A stretch of 35,961 nucleotides of DNA from contig CAUYJH010000035.1 in the NCBI GenBank assembly GCA_963573315.1, positions 1 to 35,961 on the forward strand, given 5' to 3'. This stretch comes from Entomortierella parvispora. Taxonomy: Eukaryota > Mortierellomycota > Mortierellomycetes > Mortierellales > Mortierellaceae. How positions within the stretch are numbered: position 1 is the first letter of the stretch; each line of letters starts with the position of its first letter. Below, piece after piece: positions 28,996 through 35,961 of this stretch. Made by a program: the position numbers and the translations under genes. The notes beneath the pieces are model-generated. The model made no database searches and was not told where the DNA came from. It saw only the letters and a list, made by a program, of their open reading frames with translations.

Positions 28996-29293
28996 AAGAT
29001 CCATGCCAAGGGCTCTGACGCTCCTCTCGGGTGTCACTTCCTCACTTGTCATGACCAAGGGCCGCCGTTTCCGTCGCCTTTTTCCTAAATAGTCTTCCAC
29101 CCCTACCTCCCTGGGCCCGATCTGTATGGATCGTGAAGCCCTTGTTCCCGCTTAGCGCAGGGCGAGCCACTTTTTTTAGAAAAAACAGATAGTTCGGCAG
29201 TAGTAACCTTTATCATTACCAGCGAGGGGGAACACTTTGGGAAAGCTTCGGCACCCCCCCGCATGGAATAAACCGAAGAGTATCTCTCTCTTC

Positions 29294-29319
29294 GCCCGGC
29301 TAGCTCAATCGGTAGAGCA
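29294..29319 (+). tRNA. tRNA-Lys(CUU) 5' half, nucleotides 1-26 (partial), between LINE 1 and LINE 2
   Basis: These 26 bases are identical to 22048-22073. The bases just before the two copies differ (ACG and TTC), so the shared segment begins exactly at tRNA nucleotide 1. Read as the right target duplication of LINE 1 and the left one of LINE 2. The tRNA 3' half is not found anywhere in 28669-29293. Confidence 0.75.
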
Positions 29320-29486
29320 ACTCTTTCTTTCCCAGTTCCGCAAATAATTGAATTAGCAGTCACTGTTACTTTCAGTTTTTTGTTCATCCTCATCGCTTTT
29401 TTGCTCATTGCATTTCGTCGGTCATTAGCAAAGTGCTCAGCTCCGGGAAGGACCATCACACCACCGTGAATCAACAACTCGTCACC

Positions 29487-31838
29487 ATGGACGACCCCAA
29501 CATGCCTGCGTCTCCGCATCTGGTCACTACAGTTGCCGGGATAGACCCTTTGGGGGTGGGATCTATCTCCACCAACGCTAGTGTCAGTGCCGAGGCGGCC
29601 GCATCGGGTCAGCCCATTTCGTCCGTTAGGACCACCCTCGCGGGTGAGCGATCACCCCTGAACCAACCTGCCACGTCGCATGATGCCGATAGGCTTGGGA
29701 GACCATCCGCATCATCCACCTCTGGCAGGGGTTCAGGAGGGACCGCCGTAGTCCACAACACAACGGCCAAGACCACCCCTGGGGGTGAGCCGTCTTCTTT
29801 GTCCACCACTACCATGTCTGGTCGTGCCGATGAGCCTGGGCAGCCATCCGCACGCCCCACCTCTGGTAGGGTGCCATTGAAATCGGCTTTAGTCTTGGAG
29901 AAGCCTGCAGGACAGTCAGGAGGGACTGGTCCTGTGTCATCATCATCGTCGAAGTCTGCCGCTTCATCTCCCTCGGGTCTGAGGGATGAGGAGATGGAGG
30001 AGCAGGCTCCCATTCCTCCCATGCCCGCGGCGGGTCCGATGCCGATTCGGACATACGCCTTTGCTGCGGGTGCCCGTGCAGAGTCCAAACGCAGTCAGGA
30101 GGTTCTTCGTCGCCGAGTCGAGGCCAGGGTACAGGCCCAACTCCCCCAGCACTTTACACGGCTTAGAAGGGGAGCGGCGGTTATTATTTATGAGAACACG
30201 AAGGTCAGGGCAGAGGACCTGCAACTGGAGTTGAACAAACTCCTAGATGCACGCTGTGTCCTGAAGAACGATACATACGGGATCTCAGTTGTCGGATTCC
30301 TCCATGCAAAGGACCTGGAGGAATTTCTCGTCACCCCTGTGGTGGTCAAGGGCGTCCGTCTCCGAGTGGAAAGAGCGGTGCACTCGACGGGGTCTCGACT
30401 TCAAATCCGAGCGGAATCGGTCTTTGAGTTGGACCCTGACGACCTTGAGAAAGAATTGAAGCGGATCTTCCAGGAAGCAGGGGAGATCAAATACATCAAC
30501 CCGCACTATGTGACGGGATCAAAGGAGACGTTGACAGGAGTGGTGGATTTCATCCTGGAGATCCCCTCTGGAAAGCTCAAGGACCTGCAGCTGCCCCGGA
30601 TGGCGGCGCTGTCAGGAGTAAACACTCTGTTTACCTGGCCCAAGGGAGGCAAGGTCTGTTACAGATGTGGGACGGACGAGCACATCAGGAGGGAGTGTCC
30701 TCATCCAATCACTTGGTCGGTCGATCAAGGAGAGCCGTTGGAGACAGCGATGATGGTAAAGGCATTTCCGGACACTGAAATCACCCAGCCAACAGTCAAC
30801 ACCCATAGTCAGTCAGGCAACAAATCCACAGCCAATAAAGCTGGTTCAAACAAACTCAATACGCAGCGAGACAATGAGGAGGAATGGACTACGGTAGGAC
30901 AGAAGAAACGTCCTTACAGTACAAGATCCCGTCCTGGCCCGCAATCCGACTCGGACAACCCTGTGGAGAGGAAGAAGACTCAACAGGGAAGTGCCAGTGG
31001 AGCAGGCAATGGAGGAGGGAAAAAACCCGAAGACGGCGGTGGAAGCAAAGGCAAGGGGAAGGCCAAAGCCAACACCGACGACCACCAGGAGCAGAGGAAG
31101 GAGTCCGAAGCTCGGGTGGACGTGAACAGGGGGACAGAGGAGGGCTCTGCTGTATCCAACAGCAAGAGCACTCCTACTGCTACCAAAGCTAGTGTGACCT
31201 TTGCACCATCTGGAAACAGCTCTGGAGCAGCAGGGTCAGGAACGAGCGGTCCCACTGAGACCGTCAAGGGTACTAATGCAGTCAGCAACGGTAACCAGAC
31301 TGCAGAGTCCACCTCTGCCGATATTCAAACAGCAACATCATCCAAGATCGCACAGGAGCAAGAGGCGGCGAAGGTAGCAGCTGCCCAACAAGCTATGATC
31401 AGGGCAGAAGAAGAACAGGCCCGGTTAGCACAGGAATACGCCCGCCAGCAGGAAGCCTGGTTAGCACAGGAACAGGCCCGCCAGCAATGGGAACATGCCC
31501 AGCAGGAAGCCTGGCAAGCAGCTGCGGCAGCAGCTGCAGGGGAAGCTGCAGATGAGGCCTCGGCAGCGGCGGAAGCTTTCAGGGCAGCAGACAATACCCA
31601 TGACATCTTCGACGAGGATGACTTTATGGATGATATGGACCCGGAAGAGGTAGACATCGAGATGTATATGAAAACATCAGGACGGTCTAGAGCCGAGGTG
31701 GAGGCGATGATAACGCTCAAGATGGCCGCCCGAATCAGAAAAAAGTCGACTGGGAAATCAATTGTGAAGGCAGTCGGGAAACCAATTGGAAAGCCCATTG
31801 GAAAACCGACGACGAGAGCCAGCAAGTCGACTAAGTAG
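29487..31838 (+). CDS. LINE ORF1 protein, copy 2 (783 residues)
   Basis: The protein is identical to ORF1 of copy 1. The two nucleotide differences seen (GTC/GCC context near 31478 and ATA/ATC near 31605) are silent. The start at 29487 has the same GTCACCATGG context. RRM-like region, CCHC knuckle, coiled coil and lysine-rich tail are all present. An upstream in-frame ATG at 29433 exists as in copy 1. Confidence 0.87.
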   Translation: MDDPNMPASPHLVTTVAGIDPLGVGSISTNASVSAEAAASGQPISSVRTTLAGERSPLNQPATSHDADRLGRPSASSTSGRGSGGTAVVHNTTAKTTPGGEPSSLSTTTMSGRADEPGQPSARPTSGRVPLKSALVLEKPAGQSGGTGPVSSSSSKSAASSPSGLRDEEMEEQAPIPPMPAAGPMPIRTYAFAAGARAESKRSQEVLRRRVEARVQAQLPQHFTRLRRGAAVIIYENTKVRAEDLQLELNKLLDARCVLKNDTYGISVVGFLHAKDLEEFLVTPVVVKGVRLRVERAVHSTGSRLQIRAESVFELDPDDLEKELKRIFQEAGEIKYINPHYVTGSKETLTGVVDFILEIPSGKLKDLQLPRMAALSGVNTLFTWPKGGKVCYRCGTDEHIRRECPHPITWSVDQGEPLETAMMVKAFPDTEITQPTVNTHSQSGNKSTANKAGSNKLNTQRDNEEEWTTVGQKKRPYSTRSRPGPQSDSDNPVERKKTQQGSASGAGNGGGKKPEDGGGSKGKGKAKANTDDHQEQRKESEARVDVNRGTEEGSAVSNSKSTPTATKASVTFAPSGNSSGAAGSGTSGPTETVKGTNAVSNGNQTAESTSADIQTATSSKIAQEQEAAKVAAAQQAMIRAEEEQARLAQEYARQQEAWLAQEQARQQWEHAQQEAWQAAAAAAAGEAADEASAAAEAFRAADNTHDIFDEDDFMDDMDPEEVDIEMYMKTSGRSRAEVEAMITLKMAARIRKKSTGKSIVKAVGKPIGKPIGKPTTRASKSTK

Positions 31839-31850
31839 AGACTTGTCTCT
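31837..31850 (+). promoter_or_regulatory. Small hairpin overlapping the ORF1 stop codon, copy 2
   Basis: Same AGAGA-CTTG-TCTCT stem-loop as in copy 1, starting within the TAG and 32 bases ahead of the ORF2 ATG. Confidence 0.35.
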
Positions 31851-31882
31851 GCCCGTCGCCTTCTTCCAACTGTTTTTTCCCA

Positions 31883-34800
31883 ATGCCTGTACAACCTATA
31901 CCACCGAACGCGTCCACGTATGCCAACCTTCGGGTAGCGACGTTGAACGTAAGATCTATTCTCAGCGATGAGAATCGCCGTGCATTCTTTGCATGGTTAA
32001 AAAATCAACCAATTGACATCATTGCGATCCAGGAGACCGCAAACTTTGGGATCTTTAATGACACCGTCAAAGCCAAATGGACAAGAGATTGGGGGGAGAG
32101 GGGCAAGTCCCTCTTTACCCGATATTGCGGCCTGCTGGTTTGTCATGAAAGATTCTTCCTCACCGACACTGTGGAGCTTGGAGAAGGCCGTATCCTATCG
32201 GCCATCCTCAAAGCGGCAGGACAGGACGAGGATACTCTTAGGATCACAAACTTATATCTTCCAGCCAACGACAGAGAGCAGCCAATTTTTCTTGCCAGAT
32301 TGGACGTGGGCAGAATTGCACACCCTCTCACAGTCGTCCTGGGAGACTTCAACAACACAATGCACCCGATGTTAGACAGAAACCCTCCACGAACAGTAGA
32401 ACTTCAACAAGAATACCGCTACACTGCACCCTGGCAGAATGTAGTGGACGCCTTGATGACGCCGCTGAACCTGGTGGACACTGCCCTCCCTCGGACAAAG
32501 AACAAACCATACTATACTCACTACCACGTCAGGACTGTCGCCGTCACCCCCCAGAACATGGCAATCCGTCGCGCCTTTTTGGAGGCCGCGGATCCGCTAG
32601 AGCTGGAGAGGGAGAGGCCAGCGATAGGGGATGGAGCGGAGCTGCTAGCCATGCTAGACAGAGACGATGACCTGGTGGAGAACCCAGCAACTCCGGGACA
32701 GCCCGGAATTATCTTGAACACAAACTCAAGGATTGACTATCTGATGGTGTCGGCTACAATGCTTGGATCAGTCTCGGCCCAGGAGGTTCGCTCTTGCGAC
32801 ATTTACTGGCCCGACAAAAAATCCAAGCTCGACCATCGACTAGTCTCTGCCACACTTTTTACTACGGACAAACCTCCATACTGTGCTTCCGAGGTACTGG
32901 ATGAGCGTCTGTTGCACGACCCGACCTTTGTGGAAAAGGTGAACTCTCTCTTTGCGGATCTGGCAGAGAAGAGGAGTCAGCCCGACTCGCCACCCATGTC
33001 CACCTGTTGGGACGAGTGCAAGACCAGGATCTTGGAGGAAGGTCTGAAATATGCAAAGAAAAAACGAAGAGATAACATGGACAAGCGTCGAAAGTTGACC
33101 AGGGATCTCGCGCAAGCGGACGCTACTCTCGACCAGCACCCCAGGAACAAGAAGGCAATTGCAAGGAGGTTGCAATGTCTTGATGACCTGGGTGAGCTGT
33201 CCAAGTACGAACTTCAAAAGGTGGCGCTGATGGCCAAGGTGAAATGGGTGGAGGAAGGAGAGAAGGCCACGCCGTTTTTTACCATGCTTCTTCACGCACG
33301 CCGCAGGAAAGCAACTATCGCAGCTCTTAAAAACAGGGAGGGAGAATCAAAAGAGGACATGGACTCGATTGAATCGATCGCCCGCGAGTTTTATTCTGAG
33401 CTATACACGTCAGAGCCGACTGACCGGACCGCACAGGAGACGCTCCTGAGTGCAGTCCACACGTCGGTGAACGCCAGAGATAAGATCGATCTGGATGCGG
33501 ATCTCACGGAGGGAGAGATTACGTCTGCGATTCAAGCCATGGCGGCTCGATCCTCTCCAGGAACTGACGGGCTCACCTACGCATTCTACAAAGCTTTCAA
33601 ATCCAAGATCACACCGGTCCTCATGGAGATATTTAACGATATCAAGCCAGGATCAGTCGCGTCTATGCCCGAATCGCATGGTCAGTCTCTGACTATCTTG
33701 CTGTTCAAAAAGGGGGATGCGGAGCAAATAGGGAATTACCGCCCTATTTCCCTCACGCAGTGTGATTACAAGATTTTTACAAAGGTCTTGACCAACCGGA
33801 TGAACCCTGTTGCCGACAAGATCTTGAATGTTCATCAAACGGGATTTATCCCAGAACGACAAGGACACGACAACGTCATGTTGCTGGAGTTGCTGGTTCA
33901 TTACTTTCAAGACGGGAGCAAGGGAGACGCTTCGATCTTGAGTCTGGATCAGCAAAAGGCGTATGATAGGGTGGAATGGGGATACCTGCATCTGTGCTTG
34001 GAGCGCTTTGGATTTGGCCCGAGGCTCAGGCACTGGATCAAGCTTTGTTACACAGAGCTAGAGGCAACCATCCACTTGGGGTCGCGCAAATCGGATCCGT
34101 ACCAGATCAAGAGAGGACTTCGCCAAGGTGATCCCCTCGCGCCGATCTTGTTCAATTTTGTACTGGAGCCGTTCCTTTTACATTACACACGAACCGCCAG
34201 GGGGCCCATGGTCCCTGGCATCCGTCCCAAGGTTGCCGCCTTTGCAGATGACACCAATCTGCTGATGGGACCAGGAGATGATATCCACGCTCAGAATGCA
34301 ATCCGGCTCCACGAAGCGGCGTCTGGGGCTCGCATCAACCACGACAAATCCACTCTGATCCCTCTGACCGAGACCGCTCACACGGTCATCGCTGTCCCAA
34401 ATGTCAATGCGGTGCCCTTCGGGACCGCATTTGAGCACTTGGGAATCGTGTTGCAGTCAGGTGAACGCGACATGAAGGGGATTGAGAAGGGAATTCTCGG
34501 AAAACTGGAGAACGCAATTGCTGGATGGCGATTGAGAAAGCTGACGTTTGAAGGTCGTGTGACGGTACTGAACACGTACTTTTTGTCAAAGCTGTGGTAT
34601 GTCGCACCATTCTACACCTTTACGGCGTCGTTCTACCAGGAGTTGGACAAGCTGACCCGTCACATTTTGTGGCCAACAACAAACGCTCGTGTGAGTCTGA
34701 ATTGGTACCGCCAGCCCAAGAAATGGGGTGGATACGGACTCTTGCACCCCGAACACCAGATCAAAGCCCTGAAAGCAAAATGGATGGCACGCCGACTGGA

Positions 34801-35914
34801 GACCCCGGCCCAGAGATGGGTTCCTCTGTTGGAGACGATTGTCAGAGAGGGGACAGCCAACGGCGGAGGTCAAGCCATTTTTGCTCTAGAAAACCCAACA
34901 CAGAGAGGGACAAGGCTATTGGGCCTGTCAGACCCCCCTCTCCCAGCCAGCATCCTCGCCAGTGTCCATGCGTTCCAGGAGCTGGACATCAAAGAGGCCC
35001 CGCGCCCAGAGCGAAGAATTGGATATCGCTTCCAACTCTTTGATGGCGAGTGTGCGACCAACGCCTTTGAGGTCAAGAGGGCTCGTCTGTACCTGGGCAA
35101 AGTAGCACGAGAGGCCCAAGTAGGACGACCTCTTCCTAAAGCCAAGAGGGACTGGCCTGCCATCCCAAGCCTGATGAACTTTAGATCCATCGAGGTGGAC
35201 CGGACGGGACCTGGGCCTCATCCCGAAAGGAACTCTATGCCTCCGATCCCGGACGAAGAGTGGAAGGTGTGTTGGGAGCGCTTCTGGGCGACCGAGCGAC
35301 GCCCCAACGAGCGCCACTTTCTGTACCAGCTCCATCACAGAGCGGTATGGACCAAGGGATTCAAGTCGACCATAATACTCAATCAACCGGTGGAGAACAA
35401 GTGGTGCAGGAGGTGCATCGCCCATGACCCACCGATACAAGTCCATGAGAACACAGTCCATGCTTTTCACGACTGCCCACAAGTGTTGGCAGAATGGGAT
35501 CGAGTCCGCGAGAGGATCGAAACCCTCTGCCAGACAGGACCGCTATCCACAATAGTGTATCACGATATACTCTGTTGGCCCCGAGTAGTGGACCTGCCAC
35601 CTCTGGCCATCCACCTGCATTCTACCGTCACTCAAACCATATGGCAAAGCTATTGTGCCCTTGGAGATGGAGAACGACAGGCGGATATATACCTGAGAGG
35701 AGCAGTTGTATCAGCGTTCAAGACACGAGCCAAGGTAGAACAGGCGCGAGCCATCTACCGTGATCAAGTGGAACACCACCAACGAGCTCGAGGCCAATTA
35801 GGGCAAGAGCCGTCGACAAAGAACTACGACCAGTTTGTGTCTGTGTGGCACCATCCTCCTCACATCACGGTCTTTCGAGATCGGCTGGAATGGGGAGAGA
35901 TGTGGAGCAATTAA
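31883..35914 (+). CDS. LINE ORF2 protein, copy 2 (1,343 residues)
   Basis: The protein is full length and intact. It differs from copy 1 at two residues: EGEIT instead of EGEIA before the reverse transcriptase region, and PRVVD instead of PRVAD near the C-terminus. All endonuclease and reverse transcriptase catalytic residues named for copy 1 are kept, including FADD and the C-terminal CCHC finger. Both copies could in principle be active sources. Most other nucleotide changes between them are silent transitions. Confidence 0.9.
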   Translation: MPVQPIPPNASTYANLRVATLNVRSILSDENRRAFFAWLKNQPIDIIAIQETANFGIFNDTVKAKWTRDWGERGKSLFTRYCGLLVCHERFFLTDTVELGEGRILSAILKAAGQDEDTLRITNLYLPANDREQPIFLARLDVGRIAHPLTVVLGDFNNTMHPMLDRNPPRTVELQQEYRYTAPWQNVVDALMTPLNLVDTALPRTKNKPYYTHYHVRTVAVTPQNMAIRRAFLEAADPLELERERPAIGDGAELLAMLDRDDDLVENPATPGQPGIILNTNSRIDYLMVSATMLGSVSAQEVRSCDIYWPDKKSKLDHRLVSATLFTTDKPPYCASEVLDERLLHDPTFVEKVNSLFADLAEKRSQPDSPPMSTCWDECKTRILEEGLKYAKKKRRDNMDKRRKLTRDLAQADATLDQHPRNKKAIARRLQCLDDLGELSKYELQKVALMAKVKWVEEGEKATPFFTMLLHARRRKATIAALKNREGESKEDMDSIESIAREFYSELYTSEPTDRTAQETLLSAVHTSVNARDKIDLDADLTEGEITSAIQAMAARSSPGTDGLTYAFYKAFKSKITPVLMEIFNDIKPGSVASMPESHGQSLTILLFKKGDAEQIGNYRPISLTQCDYKIFTKVLTNRMNPVADKILNVHQTGFIPERQGHDNVMLLELLVHYFQDGSKGDASILSLDQQKAYDRVEWGYLHLCLERFGFGPRLRHWIKLCYTELEATIHLGSRKSDPYQIKRGLRQGDPLAPILFNFVLEPFLLHYTRTARGPMVPGIRPKVAAFADDTNLLMGPGDDIHAQNAIRLHEAASGARINHDKSTLIPLTETAHTVIAVPNVNAVPFGTAFEHLGIVLQSGERDMKGIEKGILGKLENAIAGWRLRKLTFEGRVTVLNTYFLSKLWYVAPFYTFTASFYQELDKLTRHILWPTTNARVSLNWYRQPKKWGGYGLLHPEHQIKALKAKWMARRLETPAQRWVPLLETIVREGTANGGGQAIFALENPTQRGTRLLGLSDPPLPASILASVHAFQELDIKEAPRPERRIGYRFQLFDGECATNAFEVKRARLYLGKVAREAQVGRPLPKAKRDWPAIPSLMNFRSIEVDRTGPGPHPERNSMPPIPDEEWKVCWERFWATERRPNERHFLYQLHHRAVWTKGFKSTIILNQPVENKWCRRCIAHDPPIQVHENTVHAFHDCPQVLAEWDRVRERIETLCQTGPLSTIVYHDILCWPRVVDLPPLAIHLHSTVTQTIWQSYCALGDGERQADIYLRGAVVSAFKTRAKVEQARAIYRDQVEHHQRARGQLGQEPSTKNYDQFVSVWHHPPHITVFRDRLEWGEMWSN

Positions 35915-35961
35915 GTTTGCACGCACGGTCCCGAACGATAAAAAACAAAATCAGGGACGAT

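Larger units (their letters stand above)
22074..29293 (+). mobile_element. Full-length LINE (non-LTR retrotransposon), copy 1
   Basis: The element is 7,220 bp between two identical 26-base tRNA-Lys halves. The 5' UTR is 22074-22240 (head ACTCTTTCTTTCCCAG), followed by ORF1, a 44-base gap, ORF2 and a 625-base 3' UTR with several perfect hairpins and an AATAAA at 29268-29273. It is EEP-endonuclease-type, of the L1/Tad-like group by its domain order. No LTRs are present. The 3' end has no long poly(A); it closes with a 7-bp hairpin (CGAAGAG/CTCTTCG) touching the next tRNA half. Confidence 0.85.
29320..35961 (+). mobile_element. Full-length LINE, copy 2 (3' UTR cut by the window edge)
   Basis: Same family as copy 1 at an offset of exactly 7,246 bases up to the end of ORF2. 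By eye about a dozen single-base differences separate the copies: two in ORF1, about nine in ORF2, and a one-base deletion in the 3' UTR (near 35921). The window ends 47 bases into the 3' UTR. Confidence 0.85.

Overview
The window looks like repeat-rich DNA from a filamentous fungus, most likely Mucoromycota (Mortierella-like). That placement is an inference. It rests on short 71-90 nt spliceosomal introns with GTAAG/GTATG donors and CTAAC-type branch sites, a Crypton-type tyrosine recombinase transposon, an L1/Tad-like LINE, and a Fanzor-like nuclease gene. There is no rRNA, CRISPR array or bacterial operon. Nearly everything recognisable is mobile or derived from mobile DNA.

Left part (1-6845). 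Positions 1-1008 carry the C-terminal half of a diverged Crypton recombinase on the minus strand, running off the left edge. Divergent from it is the most interesting gene, at 1951-6602 on the plus strand. Its four coding exons join an XPG/FEN1-like flap-nuclease domain to a TnpB/Fanzor-like RuvC nuclease with a C-terminal zinc ribbon. The acidic residues of both active sites appear to be present. One exon junction needs either a long intron or a one-base frameshift.

Middle left (6846-15662). Two practically identical Crypton units (4,405 and 4,406 bp) lie head to tail. The 6-bp core TACAGT is found before, between and after them. Each unit carries a six-exon minus-strand gene that I reconstruct as a 1,030-residue tyrosine recombinase with an intact R...HxxR...Y set.

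Middle right (15663-22047). Three older units of about 1.8-2 kb (A, B, C) lie head to tail. Each has the LINE 5' head, an ORF1-like reading frame that stops just after the zinc knuckle, a decayed remainder of ORF1 and, in A and B, an antisense fragment resembling a retroelement RNase H. About 700 bp without genes follow, including a degenerate telomere-like stretch.

Right part (22048-35961). Two nearly identical full-length LINEs follow with a period of exactly 7,246 bp. Each has ORF1 (RRM-like region plus CCHC knuckle) and ORF2 (EEP endonuclease, reverse transcriptase, C-terminal CCHC). The second is cut by the window edge in its 3' UTR. Each is preceded by nucleotides 1-26 of a tRNA-Lys(CUU)-like gene. 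The simplest reading is that this LINE inserts into tRNA-Lys genes with a target duplication covering the tRNA 5' half. Each insertion then rebuilds a complete tRNA gene downstream that can be hit again. This predicts an intact tRNA-Lys about 580 bases past the right edge.
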